DNA of 64,000 nt, taken from NCBI GenBank assembly GCA_036272915.1, contig DATAXV010000044.1:5462-69461 (forward strand). Reading direction: 5' to 3'. Position 1 is the stretch's first letter. The number at the start of each line of letters is the position of its first letter. Below, one piece after another: positions 32,349-41,316 of the stretch. Both the position numbers and the translations under genes were made by a program. The stretch comes from DATAXV01 sp036272915 (GTDB taxonomy: Bacteria > Chloroflexota > Dormibacteria > Dormibacterales > Dormibacteraceae). A model generated the notes under the pieces. That model saw nothing but the letters and a program-made list of their open reading frames with translations, made no database searches and had not been told where the DNA came from.

Positions 32349-33259
32349 TGAGATCGATGGGTCAGCCGGCTCCGGGGGCGATGGGGGTGGATCGCGACAG
32401 GGTCGACTGGGTCTCCATCGGCGTCTTCCTGGTGACCGCCTAACGGCCTCGGCTGGGCGTCCCTCATCGGGCTGTGAGCCCCCTGGCCCCCCCTTCGTCA
32501 TCCGCGGCAACGCCGGTATGTTCGGGCCGGCCATCGCCACGCTGGCGGTGCGCCTGGTCCGGCATGAGCCACTGCGCGCTCTCGGTCTCCGGCCGCCGGG
32601 GCGCCTCCGCTGGCACGCCGGGGCGCCTCCGCTGGCACGCCGGCGTCCACCTGATCCCGCCGGCGGCGATCGTGGCCGGGGCCTCCTCACCCTGGCCACC
32701 GGCTACCGGCACTGGGCGCCGCACCTGGCCGCGGACGAGACGGCCGCCGGCATCTCCCCGGGGCCGCTCCTGATCCTCGGCGCCGTCCAGGCGCTCACCC
32801 CAACGCCGTCATCGACCTCCCCCTCGCGTTCGGTGAGGAACTGGGCTGGCGCGGCCACCTGCTGCCCCGCCTGGCCCCCCTCGGTGAGACCCGGCGGCGC
32901 TCCTCGGCGGCGCCGTCTGGGGCCTCTGGCACCAGCCGGTGATCGCGCTGTTCGGCCTCGGCGCGCTGACCGGATACGGCCTCCACAGCTGGGCGCTGGC
33001 CCCTTCTTCTGCCTGACCACGATCCCGCTCGGCGTGATCTTCGCCTGGTTCCGCTTTCGCTCCAGCAGCATCTGGCCCGGCGTGCTCGTCCATGCCATGG
33101 CCGACTCCGGGCTGGCCGCGCTGGCCGTCCTCGCCCCCTCCCACCCGGGCAGTCAGCTCATCGGCGGACCGATCGGGTTGATCGGGCTGGTCCGCCTGGG
33201 TGCTGGCGATGCTCCTCGTCGTGACCGGAAGGCTGCGCCCGCCCGGGCGGACTGTCTGA
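32349..33259 (+). pseudogene. CPBP (CAAX/Abi) intramembrane protease pseudogene
   Basis: Fragments of a CPBP family metalloprotease lie in order in different frames. They are DWVSIGVFLVTA (32349 on), then MFGPAIATLAVRLVRHEPLRALG, the diagnostic GEELGWRGHLLPRL, then AVWGLWHQPVIALFGLGALTG, then LTTIPLGVIFAWFRFRSSSIWPGVLVHAMADSG, and AWVLAMLLVVTGRL ending at 33259. At least five frame changes and one stop are needed. One frameshift is explained by a 22-base tandem duplication at 32600-32643. The active-site Glu-Glu-x3-Arg and His residues are still readable. Confidence 0.8.
32600..32643. repeat. 22-base tandem duplication inside the CPBP pseudogene
   Basis: Two perfect copies (32600-32621 and 32622-32643). 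Removing one restores the frame into VHLIPPAAIVAG, so the duplication is a direct cause of inactivation. Confidence 0.85.
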
Positions 33260-33364
33260 CGAGAAGCGGGTCGAATCGCGACGACGGGGATCCGATCTCA
33301 TCCGCGGGGCCAGTCCTTACAGCGCAGTGTGGCGATTCGGCCACCACGCTATGATCACAAGAAG

Positions 33365-34048
33365 GTGAGCGCGCCGCCAAGGCGGACCACGAGCGAAGTG
33401 CCTCAGGGGCGATGGGATGCCCGAGGCACCGTATGGCCTCGGAACACCTCGCCGCGAAGGGCCCGTCGAGACTGGGCCCGCCTCGAGAGCAGGCTCCGCG
33501 ACCGCTCGCTGCCGCGGCGGGACCGGGAGCTGCTGAAGGAGATCAAGCACTGGCGGCTGACCCTGCCCCGGCCTCGCCTGGCCCCGGTCAGCTGGGCGGC
33601 GATCCTCGACATCGCCCGCTCCTTCGCCGAGGACCCGGTCCGGGTCGAGGAGCTCGCCCGCGATCCCGACCACGGCGGTCAGGTCACGATCAACAGTCTC
33701 GAGGAGACCGTGATCGCCCTGCGCCTGGAGCGCGACGGCCGGCTCCGCCACGTCGTCCGCGATCCGCGCACCGGTTGCGGGGACCTGATCGAGCAGGATG
33801 GCTGCGGTCAGGAGTGGGACGTGGTCACCTTCCCCGGCCGCTACTTTGATCGCCGGGACGCCGAGCGGACGCTTCGCCGCAAGATCGAGGAGCAGCGGCA
33901 GGATGAGGGCATGATCGAGGTCATCGCCAACACGGCCTATCTCTCCATGGGGCAGATCGAGCAGGTGTCCGAGATCATCGACGCCGGCCGCTGGACCCGC
34001 TATGTCCTCTTCGGCAGTTCCCAGCGGGCGGCATGGGGTGGCGCCTGA
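33365..34048 (+). CDS. Hypothetical protein, coupled to a pentapeptide protein
   Basis: Not recognised. About 227 residues: an Arg-rich N-terminus (RRARRDWARLESRLRDRSLPRRDREL), a helical middle and a beta-rich core (TVIALRLERDGRLRHVVRDPRTGCGDLIEQDGCGQEWDVVTFPGRYFDR). A final helical region contains EVIANTAYLSMGQIEQVSEIIDAG. GTG 33365 is preferred because TATGAT at 33350-33355 would be its -10; GTG 33329 is the alternative. Its TGA overlaps the ATG of the pentapeptide gene by one base, so the two products may work together. Confidence 0.6.
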   Translation: MSAPPRRTTSEVPQGRWDARGTVWPRNTSPRRARRDWARLESRLRDRSLPRRDRELLKEIKHWRLTLPRPRLAPVSWAAILDIARSFAEDPVRVEELARDPDHGGQVTINSLEETVIALRLERDGRLRHVVRDPRTGCGDLIEQDGCGQEWDVVTFPGRYFDRRDAERTLRRKIEEQRQDEGMIEVIANTAYLSMGQIEQVSEIIDAGRWTRYVLFGSSQRAAWGGA

Positions 34049-34668
34049 TGGCGATGCCCACCCCGGACCGAGACTTCCTGCGCCGTCTCGACGAGGAGCA
34101 GCGCCGTCGCATCGGTGACGGTCCCGCCTCCTTCGTCGACCAGGACCTGGGCGGCACCGACCTCCGCCGCCTCGTGCTGCAGGCCGACTTCGAGCGATGT
34201 CGCTTCGACGACGCGCTCCTGCTCGAGGCGGACATGGGCGGGGCGCTGCTCGGCTACTGCTCCTTCCGTGGCGCCGACCTGTCCCGGTCCTGGCTGACCA
34301 AGGCGCGGCTCCACTATTGCGACCTGGAGGGGGCGGTCCTCCGCGAGGCTCACCTGGCGAAGGCCTCGATCCACCATTCCTCGCTCCGCGGGGCCGACCT
34401 GACCGGCGCCGACGTCGCCCGCGGCGCCTTTCACGACTGCGACCTCCGCGACGCCTCGCTCGTCGGGCTCGACCTACAGGGGGTTGCGTTCGACGCCTGC
34501 CGGCTGGCCGGAGCCGACTTCTCGGGAACCTCGGGCACGCTCAGCCCGGCGCCGATCGACGTCGGTCCGGAGGGCGCCACCCGGCTCCTCGAGGGCGACG
34601 CCGCGATCCGCTGGCTCCTCGCCGCTGGCGCGCGCGACATCCACTTCCTGCAGCACGTCCGCCGCTGA
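34048..34668 (+). CDS. Pentapeptide-repeat protein
   Basis: A 206-residue protein with an A(D/N)LxG-type right-handed quadrilateral beta-helix: FRGADLSRSWLTKARLHYCDLEGA, SLRGADLTGADVARGAFHDCDLRDASLVGLDLQG and onwards to about residue 165. It starts with a helical cap (FLRRLDEEQRRRIGDG) and ends with a short non-repeat tail. Such proteins can mimic DNA (gyrase protection) or act as scaffolds; no target is evident. ATG 34048 overlaps the upstream stop (TGATG), indicating coupling. Confidence 0.82.
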   Translation: MAMPTPDRDFLRRLDEEQRRRIGDGPASFVDQDLGGTDLRRLVLQADFERCRFDDALLLEADMGGALLGYCSFRGADLSRSWLTKARLHYCDLEGAVLREAHLAKASIHHSSLRGADLTGADVARGAFHDCDLRDASLVGLDLQGVAFDACRLAGADFSGTSGTLSPAPIDVGPEGATRLLEGDAAIRWLLAAGARDIHFLQHVRR

Positions 34669-34686
34669 GGCGCCCCAAAGGCCCGC

Positions 34687-35082
34687 CTAATCCGATCGGT
34701 CGCCGGTTGAGACGGGCTCGCCCCAGAAGCCGTGCGACCAGCCCAGGCCGATCATCGCCGCCGCCGTGGCGATGAGCAGCGGGCGACGGTGCCAGCCGCC
34801 GACGGCCAGGAGGACGGCGCTGGCCGCGCGCACCACCTGCAGCGAGGCCGGCATGTGCTCTCGCGAATAGCGGCCGGCGGGCGACCGGCCCAGCCGGTCG
34901 AGGTCCAGGCGCAGGACCACCGTCGACGCCACCACTGGCGGCAGCGCGAAGGCGAGCAGCCCGGGGACGAGCCGCCGCTGCCAGAAGAAGAAGGTGGAGA
35001 GGGTGGAGGCGCCGATGTCGGCCACGAGCTTGGCCGGATGGACCTGATGGACCAGGTATCGCTGGTGGGAGGTCAGCGCCAC
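34687..35082 (-). CDS. Small membrane protein of unknown function
   Basis: Not recognised. 131 residues with three or four hydrophobic helices: LVADIGASTLSTFFFWQRRL, GLLAFALPPVVASTVVL, RAASAVLLAVGGW and LLIATAAAMIGLGWSHGFW. A VHxVHPAKLVAD start resembles conserved hypothetical proteins of high-GC soil bacteria. It converges with the pentapeptide gene. Confidence 0.55.
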   Translation of the reverse strand: MALTSHQRYLVHQVHPAKLVADIGASTLSTFFFWQRRLVPGLLAFALPPVVASTVVLRLDLDRLGRSPAGRYSREHMPASLQVVRAASAVLLAVGGWHRRPLLIATAAAMIGLGWSHGFWGEPVSTGDRSD

Positions 35083-35224
35083 ATCCGACAGCCTATTCCT
35101 GGGGCGGGAGGATGGGCCGGTCGTCCGCGGACGGGGAGCTCGATCCCGATCGCCGCCAGCAGGACCGGCAAGGCGGGTCGGTGAGTCGCTCCATCGCTCC
35201 GGCCATGCCGAGACCGCACCGGGA

Positions 35225-35335
35225 TCAGGAGGGTGGCGCGCCCCGCCACCGGCTCCTCGTCGCGACCACCGTGACGGCGCTGAGGACGGCGGCGATCAGG
35301 ACGATGAGGCCGATCATCCCGATCGGGACGCCCAC
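35225..35335 (-). CDS. Possible single-TM micro-protein
   Basis: From GTG 35335 or ATG 35317 the frame encodes VPIGMIGLIVLIAAVLSAVT, one clear membrane helix, followed by a basic tail (RSRWRGAPPS). There is no strong ribosome-binding site, so coding is doubtful. The rest of the 35083-35471 region shows no other gene. Confidence 0.3.
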   Translation of the reverse strand: MGVPIGMIGLIVLIAAVLSAVTVVATRSRWRGAPPS

Positions 35336-35471
35336 GGCACTTTTTCGTTGCCAAGGCCGCGGCGTACTTGCGGATATGATCGCTTGAGCGGGACGGGTCC
35401 CCGTCGCCCCCGGCGCAGGGCGGAGGCGGTTCAAGACATCGTGTCGTCGGCGACGGCGAGGAGGTCCAAGC

Positions 35472-36290
35472 GTGGCAGATAGCCGAGGTCCGGGCGGCCG
35501 GAGGAAGCGCGAGCGGTACCTCTTCCCGGAGCATCCGGTGGAGACCGAGCGCCTCGACCTTCAGCACTACGCGCTGCGCGAGGTGGTCGGCAACGTGGTC
35601 GCGCCCATCGAGTCACCCAGGCGCGTGTTCGACTCCTGTTCGGGAAGCGGCCAGTGGGGGTTCGACCTCTGCGCGCAATACCCGAACGCGGTGGTCGTGG
35701 CCGTGGACCGCGAGAACCGCCGGCCGGGCGGCCCTGACAGCTATCTGTTCGTACGGGCCAACGTCCTCGACGGGCTCTCCTTCCAGTCCGATCAGTTCGA
35801 TTACGTCCATCAGCGGCTGGCGCTGGCGGGGATCCCGCTCGAAGCCTGGACCCCACTCGTCGCGGAGCTCGTTCGGGTCGCCCGCCCCGGAGGATGGGTG
35901 GAGCTCGCCGAGCCGAATTTCGCCATCAATCAGCCGGGTCAGGCGACGAGTCGACTCCTCGATCTGATGAAGGAGATGGCGGTGGGGTCGGGGCTGGACA
36001 GCACGGGCATCGTCTACAAGCTGCTCGACGGCTATCTCGAGCAGGCCGGCCTGCTCGATGTCGAGCGTCGGCTGTACACCCTCCCGCTAGGCACCTGGGG
36101 CGGGCGGGTCGGATCGCTCCTCGGTACCAACTTCCGCTCCGCGTGGCAGCGCCTGGCCGAGGCCTTCGAGGCCAGGCTGGGCTTTTCCCGTCTGGAGTCG
36201 CACGAACTGATCAACACCGCCACCCAGGAGTGCGAGGAGCGCCGGACCACCTGGTCCTTCGCCGTCGCCTTCGGGCGCAAGCCGGGGTGA
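35472..36290 (+). CDS. Class I SAM-dependent methyltransferase
   Basis: A 272-residue UbiE-like methyltransferase. Motif I is RVFDSCSGSGQWGFDLC, motif post-I VVVAVDREN and a PGGWVELAEPNF strand follow in order. Two extra C-terminal helices bear EEIR-like charged residues. GAGGAGG precedes the GTG at 35472 by 7 bases. The preceding spacer contains a GATATC-like motif (35373-35388). Substrate unknown; it converges with the enolase-superfamily gene. Confidence 0.8.
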   Translation: MADSRGPGGRRKRERYLFPEHPVETERLDLQHYALREVVGNVVAPIESPRRVFDSCSGSGQWGFDLCAQYPNAVVVAVDRENRRPGGPDSYLFVRANVLDGLSFQSDQFDYVHQRLALAGIPLEAWTPLVAELVRVARPGGWVELAEPNFAINQPGQATSRLLDLMKEMAVGSGLDSTGIVYKLLDGYLEQAGLLDVERRLYTLPLGTWGGRVGSLLGTNFRSAWQRLAEAFEARLGFSRLESHELINTATQECEERRTTWSFAVAFGRKPG

Positions 36291-36291
36291 G

Positions 36292-37404
36292 TCAGGCCTC
36301 GGTCGCCCGGGCCGAGGTCAGGTATGCGTCCGCGTCGGCTCGTTTCAGCGACAGCCCCAGCCCGGGCGCCGACGGGTCCGGGACGAGGCTCCCCTTGAAC
36401 GGCCGCGGTACGCCCTCGAACAGCATCCCCTCCAGCCGGGCGTGGTCATGAAAGTACTCGATGTGGGCGATGGCGGGGGCGGCGCACCCGAGGTGCGCGT
36501 GCGCGGCAGGTGCGCAGTGGGCGGAGAAGGGCAGCCCCCGGGCGTAGGCGAGGTCGGCGGCGATCAGCCAGCCGGTAACGCCCAGGGAGCGGGTGGCGTC
36601 GGCCTGGAGTATGTCGACCGCCCGCGCGTCGAGCATCGCCTGGAAGTACCAGGGGTCGTAGCCGTACTCCCCGGCGGCGACGTCCATGGGAATCATCGTG
36701 CGGATCGTGGCCAGCTCCCGGAGCTGGTCCGACGACACCGGCTCCTCGAAGTAGGTGACCCCGTGCTCGGCCATCCGGTCGGCCATGCGCACGGCCTGCT
36801 TGGTGGTGTAGCCGCCGTTCGCGTCGACGAACAGCTCCGGGCCCCCGCCGATGGCCCGGCGAACCGCCGCCACCCGGCGCAGGTCCTCATCGGGGTCGCG
36901 TCCCCTGTCCTTGGCGATCTTCATCTTGACCCGCGCCGTACCCGACTCGACCCAGCCCAGCAGCTGGTCGACGACCTGTTCGGCCGTGTACGCCGTCAGC
37001 CCACCACTGCCGTAGACGTTCACGGCGTCGCGGGCCGCGCCGAGGCGCCGGAAGAGAGGTAGACCGAGTCGGCGTGCGTCGAGATCCCAGAGGGCCATGT
37101 CCACGGCCGAGATCGCCGCCGCGGCAACCCCCTGACGGCCGGCGTTGCGAACCTGGGCGACCATCCGCGCCCACATCCGGCGTGGTTCCGCGGCCTCGAC
37201 GCCAAGGAGCGTCGCGGCCAGCTCGTCGTGGACGAACGATGCTGTGGCGGCCGAGCCGTAGGTGTAGCCGAGGCCGCGGTCGCCCTCGGCGGCGGTGAGC
37301 TCGACCACGACGATCGTGGTCGAATCCCAGGTGGCGGTTCCGTCTCCACCGGGCAGGTCGGTGGGGACGGTGAAGACGCTCGTATCGACGCGGCTGATCC
37401 CCAT
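36292..37404 (-). CDS. Enolase-superfamily (mandelate racemase/muconate lactonizing) enzyme
   Basis: A 370-residue enzyme of the enolase superfamily. The capping N-domain ends near residue 120. The barrel carries VKMKIAKD (KxK base), FVDANGGY, YFEEPV and AAGEYGYD as the metal-ligand Asp/Glu/Glu, and a late FSAHCAPAAH with a possible second base. Acid-sugar dehydratase or lactonising activity is likely, but the substrate is unknown. ATG 37404 lies 4 bases after the GH15 gene stop, so it is the third gene of the SDR-GH15 operon. Confidence 0.82.
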   Translation of the reverse strand: MGISRVDTSVFTVPTDLPGGDGTATWDSTTIVVVELTAAEGDRGLGYTYGSAATASFVHDELAATLLGVEAAEPRRMWARMVAQVRNAGRQGVAAAAISAVDMALWDLDARRLGLPLFRRLGAARDAVNVYGSGGLTAYTAEQVVDQLLGWVESGTARVKMKIAKDRGRDPDEDLRRVAAVRRAIGGGPELFVDANGGYTTKQAVRMADRMAEHGVTYFEEPVSSDQLRELATIRTMIPMDVAAGEYGYDPWYFQAMLDARAVDILQADATRSLGVTGWLIAADLAYARGLPFSAHCAPAAHAHLGCAAPAIAHIEYFHDHARLEGMLFEGVPRPFKGSLVPDPSAPGLGLSLKRADADAYLTSARATEA

Positions 37405-37408
37405 CAAC

Positions 37409-39133
37409 TCACCCCTCGTGCGCCGCGCATTCAAGCAGCAGCGCGTGGACGAAGGCCTGGGGCAGGTTGCCTCGAAGCTGCGCTTGGTCGACGTCGAACT
37501 CCTCGGCGAGCAGCCGGGAAGGCCCGCTGGCCGCGCGGGTGCGTTCGAACCAGCGCGCGGCACGCTCACGGTTCCCCTGGTGCAGGTGGGCGAGACAGAA
37601 GAGAAAGCCGCAGAGCAGGAAGCTCCCCTCGGCCTCGCCCAGCGGGCGCCGATCCGGCCGGTAGCGATAGGCGTACCCGTCCTCGGTCAGACTCCTCTCG
37701 CAGGCGGACAGCGTCGCCGCCGTTCGGGGGTCGCCGGCAGGTGCTCCCCGGATTCCGGCCAGGAGGAGCGCGGCATCGAGCCCCGGGTCCGCGTCCGACC
37801 GTTGCCACCGTCCGCTTGGATGGACCGCCCACTCCTCGGCGTCGGCACGGATCCTGTCGGCGAGGCTCAGCCATCGGTCGCGCCCGCCGGCGCCGGGCAG
37901 GTGGCGGGCGAGCGCGCGAAGGCCCGCCGCGCAGATGAGCCGAGAGTGGGTCCAGCGGGCCGGGTCCAGCTCCCAGATCCCCGCGTCGGGCCTCTGCCAG
38001 CAACGCTCGATGGCGGCCGCTGCCTCGGCGGCTGCGCGCCAGGCGCGCGGCCCCAGGCGGTCGCGGCTGGCGGCCGATGCGAAGAGGAGCAGCGCCTCGC
38101 CGAAGGGGTCGAGCTGGAACTGGTCGGTGACGCGGTTCCCGATCAGGTCGGTTCCGCCGGGATAGCCGGGCAGGTCCAGCCGGCGCAGCTCGGGTATCCT
38201 GCCGCCCTCCACGGTGTAGGCAGGTCGCAGCCCCGGGCCGTCGGCAAGCAGCCGCTCTCCGACGAACCCGACGGCCTGGTCAAGGAGTGCGTCCAGCCCG
38301 GCCGCGGCGGCCGCGTGCCCCGCATAGCACTGATCACGGATCCACGCGTACCGGTAGTCGTAGTTGCGGCCTTCGCGGTAGCGCTCGGGCAGCGAGGTGG
38401 TGGCGGCGGCCACCATCCCGCCACGCTGGCTGGTCAGGCCGGTGAGCACGGCGACCGCATGGCGCGCGTCGCGCTCGGCGAGGCGGAATCCGAGCTCGGG
38501 AACCCGCTCCCTCCACGCGTTCTCGGTCTCCACCCAAGCGCGGTCGGGATCGGGAAGATCCGCGGGTCGATGGACATCGAGCTCGAGAAGCAGGTCATGG
38601 TGCTGGCCCTGCTGCAGGACCAGGTCCATGGCCAGCTCTCCCTCGTCGCCGACCTGAGCTGAACCTCCGCCCAGCCACCGCAGATGGACGTCGCCGAGAC
38701 GGGCTGTCCAGTCGCCTCCGTCGCCGCGCCGGAGGTTCCCGGGCGCCGTCCTCCCCCAGTCGCTCCTCGGGTGGAGGCAGACCCGCAAACGGGCCGTGCG
38801 CTCAAGCGCCGAGATCCGCCGGAGGATCAGGGCCCGGTGCGGGTTGCTGGGCAGCGCCAGAGCCTCGCGGCACTCGATGGTGGCGTCCCCAGTCACCCAG
38901 CGGCTGTGCCAGACCAGCGTGCCCGGCTCGTAGTAGCCGCCCCACACGTAGCGCCCCTCCGGCGTCACCGTGTACTCGCCGCCACCGCCGATCAGGTTGG
39001 AGAAGATGCCATCATCCTCCCAGCCCGGAAAGCACATCCAGGCGAAGTCTCCACGCGGTCCCACCAGGACCCCTCGCTCGCCGTCGGCGAGCAGCGCGTA
39101 ATCCCGCAGGACGTGGAGAGGAGGCGTTCTCAC
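37409..39133 (-). CDS. Glycoside hydrolase family 15 protein (glucoamylase/trehalase type)
   Basis: A 574-residue GH15 protein with an N-terminal beta-sandwich (MCFPGWEDDGIFSNLIGGGGEYTV) and a C-terminal (alpha/alpha)6 barrel. The first catalytic Glu is in DAGIWELDP and the second region in RPLGEAEGSFLLCGFLFCLAHLHQG. NYDYRYAWIRDQ is another family block. In bacteria such enzymes hydrolyse trehalose or maltooligosaccharides. GTG start at 39133 overlaps the SDR stop by four bases. No signal peptide, so it is cytoplasmic. Confidence 0.87.
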   Translation of the reverse strand: MRTPPLHVLRDYALLADGERGVLVGPRGDFAWMCFPGWEDDGIFSNLIGGGGEYTVTPEGRYVWGGYYEPGTLVWHSRWVTGDATIECREALALPSNPHRALILRRISALERTARLRVCLHPRSDWGRTAPGNLRRGDGGDWTARLGDVHLRWLGGGSAQVGDEGELAMDLVLQQGQHHDLLLELDVHRPADLPDPDRAWVETENAWRERVPELGFRLAERDARHAVAVLTGLTSQRGGMVAAATTSLPERYREGRNYDYRYAWIRDQCYAGHAAAAAGLDALLDQAVGFVGERLLADGPGLRPAYTVEGGRIPELRRLDLPGYPGGTDLIGNRVTDQFQLDPFGEALLLFASAASRDRLGPRAWRAAAEAAAAIERCWQRPDAGIWELDPARWTHSRLICAAGLRALARHLPGAGGRDRWLSLADRIRADAEEWAVHPSGRWQRSDADPGLDAALLLAGIRGAPAGDPRTAATLSACERSLTEDGYAYRYRPDRRPLGEAEGSFLLCGFLFCLAHLHQGNRERAARWFERTRAASGPSRLLAEEFDVDQAQLRGNLPQAFVHALLLECAAHEG

Positions 39134-40131
39134 CAGCGGTTCCTGGCCGCGATCAGAGCTGCCGCGGCTGCGGTGACGGAGATCGCCACGCCGATCGGAG
39201 CGCGGTACCGGCTTATCCAGGCCTGGTAGCTCCGGGTTCTCGCCTCCTGATCGAAGATGCCGTGGGTCCGGGCCAGCTCGGGGACGGGGGAGAAGAGGTT
39301 GGCGGGGTTGCTCGGGGCGCGTAGCCGATCCACCATCTGCTGTGCCTCGTAGGCGGACCGCGCCAGGTAGCGATCGAGCAGACCGGGGAACAGCTTGTTG
39401 CCCCACACCGCCTTCACCGTGCTCCCGCCACAGAGGTACTCCCGGCGGCGGTGATGGGCCGCGTGGTAGATGGCCTCGGCGGGAACCTCGGGTTGGTAGA
39501 TCGGCGGTACCGGCTGCGGGTGCCAGGGCAGGCGGTTCAGGCACCAGCCGAACTGGGGGGTGTTGACGGCGGGGAGCTGGACCATCGTGATCCAGCAGCG
39601 GCTGCGCCGGTGGAGCAGCTCGGTGCGGACGCTGTCGGTGAATCCGCGGATGCCGAACTTGGCCCCGCAGTAGGCAGACTGGAGAGGTATGGCCCGGTAG
39701 GCCAGCGCGGAGCCGACCTGGACCACCGTCCCCCGGTTCCGCGGGACCATGCGATGGAGGGCCGCCATGGTGCCGTGCACCGTCCCCAGATAGGTCACGC
39801 GCGTCGCTCGCTCGAACTCCGCGGGTCGAGTGTCGAGGGCCTCGCTGAACACGGTGGACATGGCGTCGTTGACCCAGACGTCGATGGGCCCGAGCCTCTT
39901 CTCGAGCTCGTCCGCGGCGGCCTCGACCTGATCCGATTCGGAGACGTCGGTGGGCAGCACGATGGCCGTCCCGCCCAGCCCCTCACACTCCGCCGCGGCC
40001 TCCTCCAGGCCTTCGCGACCGCGCGCGATCAGGCCCAGGCGCGCTCCGCGGCGTGCGAAGGCGTGAGCGACGGCGCGGCCGACGCCCGCTGATGCCCCGG
40101 TTATGGCGACCACCTCGCTTCGTCGGCTCAC
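39130..40131 (-). CDS. Short-chain dehydrogenase with C-terminal membrane anchor
   Basis: A classical SDR: TGASAGVGRAVAHAFARRG cofactor loop, NDAMS in place of NNAG, catalytic Ser in VQVGSALAYR and Tyr/Lys in YCGAKFG. The last 25 residues (APIGVAISVTAAAAALIAARNRW) form a membrane helix. SDR plus GH15 pairs are common in high-GC bacteria, of unknown role. It is the first gene of a three-gene minus-strand operon. Its spacer to the divergent flippase-like gene holds AT-rich palindromes. Confidence 0.85.
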   Translation of the reverse strand: MSRRSEVVAITGASAGVGRAVAHAFARRGARLGLIARGREGLEEAAAECEGLGGTAIVLPTDVSESDQVEAAADELEKRLGPIDVWVNDAMSTVFSEALDTRPAEFERATRVTYLGTVHGTMAALHRMVPRNRGTVVQVGSALAYRAIPLQSAYCGAKFGIRGFTDSVRTELLHRRSRCWITMVQLPAVNTPQFGWCLNRLPWHPQPVPPIYQPEVPAEAIYHAAHHRRREYLCGGSTVKAVWGNKLFPGLLDRYLARSAYEAQQMVDRLRAPSNPANLFSPVPELARTHGIFDQEARTRSYQAWISRYRAPIGVAISVTAAAAALIAARNRW

Positions 40132-40193
40132 CGCCGTCTCACCTCCTCCGCCGTGCTCGCGAACCAGATCCGCGGCCGGCCTCTAATGATGAC

Positions 40194-40227
40194 ATTGTTA
40201 TAGGTATATAGTATAGCAATGATATCA
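40194..40227. promoter_or_regulatory. AT-rich inverted repeats between divergent genes, incl. GATATC-type site 2
   Basis: ATTGTTATA (40194-40202) and TATAGCAAT (40212-40220) form an imperfect dyad with a 9-base spacer. TATAGCAATGATATCA (40212-40227) is the second copy of the GATATC-type motif. It lies 81-96 bases before the SDR start and 21-36 bases before the flippase-like start. Confidence 0.45.
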
Positions 40228-40247
40228 AATTCGGGTGGTTCGCTGCC

Positions 40248-41312
40248 ATGACCCCCGGGTCCTCGGGTCGGGCAGGCGACGGGGAGGAGCCTGACACTCC
40301 GGAGCTGCCGGGGGCGGCGGGCCGGGTCCAGCGCGAGATCGAGCGGCGGCCGCGCGTCCGGCGCGGGCTCGGTTTCGTCCGCCGCCACTGGCTGGAGACC
40401 CTGGCCGTCCTCTTCCTGGTCGGGCTGATCGTCGCCGTCGGCCCATCGCATCTGGTCGAGGCGTACCGTCGCGCCCGCTGGATCTGGATCGTTCTCATGA
40501 TCCCGGTCGCCCTGGCCATCTATCTGTTCCGCGGCATCGGCTGGTGGGTGGCACTTCGCGGCGCCGGCGTCGAGATCGGGCTGGGTCGCGGCGTGGCCAT
40601 CATGTTCGCCGGCCAGACCATGATCTTCATGCCCGCCGGCGACCTCGCTCGCGTCGCGCTGGTGGAGGAGAGCGGAGGTGGGGGGGAGGAGGGGACGGTG
40701 GCCGGCACCATCGCCTTCCAGGAGCTGCTGTTTCTCGCTCTGCTCGGGCTCGGCGTCCTGCCCAGGGCCTTCGCCGTCTCCGGAGTCGCTCTGCTGGTCC
40801 TGGTCATGACCGCGAGTCATGTCGGGGTCTTCACCTTGTTGCTGTGGCGGCCCGCCTACGACTGGGCGGTGGCCATGGTCGAGCGCTTCCGCCTGCTGCG
40901 CCGGTTCGACCGTCAGCTGCGGGAGCTGCGCCCCGCGTTCGTCGCTATGTTCCGGTGGCGGACGCTGCTCCCGCTCGCCCTCTGCAACGTGCTGGCGGCG
41001 CTGACCACCTACGGCCTCTTCGCGCTCGCCCTCGAGGCGATGGGGGCGAGGAGCGTCGGGCCCATCAACATCGCCTTCGCCTACGGCCTGGCCCATCTTC
41101 TCTCCGGGCTCAGCTTCCTCCCCGGGGGCATCGGGTCGATGGAGGTGGTGCTCGTCGCCGTCCTCGCCCGGATGGGTGTCGCCACGCCGGTGGCCGCGGC
41201 CACGGCCGTGCTCTTCCGCGTCGTCAACGACGGCCTCATGGCCCTGGTCGGCCTGGGCGTCGGCTGGACCCTGCGCCGCCGGTCGCGGGCCAGGCGGGTG
41301 GACCGAGACTGA
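40248..41312 (+). CDS. Lysylphosphatidylglycerol synthase-type flippase-like membrane protein
   Basis: A 354-residue UPF0104 / AglD-MprF-type integral membrane protein with about eight helices. The family block FLPGGIGSMEVVLVAVLARMGV is intact near the C-terminus, preceded by GQTMIFMPAGDLARVALVEE. These proteins flip or stabilise lipid-linked substrates. The first ~45 residues are polar and cytoplasmic. The start ATG 40248 follows a GATATC-type motif. No aminoacyltransferase domain is present. Confidence 0.85.
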   Translation: MTPGSSGRAGDGEEPDTPELPGAAGRVQREIERRPRVRRGLGFVRRHWLETLAVLFLVGLIVAVGPSHLVEAYRRARWIWIVLMIPVALAIYLFRGIGWWVALRGAGVEIGLGRGVAIMFAGQTMIFMPAGDLARVALVEESGGGGEEGTVAGTIAFQELLFLALLGLGVLPRAFAVSGVALLVLVMTASHVGVFTLLLWRPAYDWAVAMVERFRLLRRFDRQLRELRPAFVAMFRWRTLLPLALCNVLAALTTYGLFALALEAMGARSVGPINIAFAYGLAHLLSGLSFLPGGIGSMEVVLVAVLARMGVATPVAAATAVLFRVVNDGLMALVGLGVGWTLRRRSRARRVDRD

Positions 41313-41316
41313 GCGG

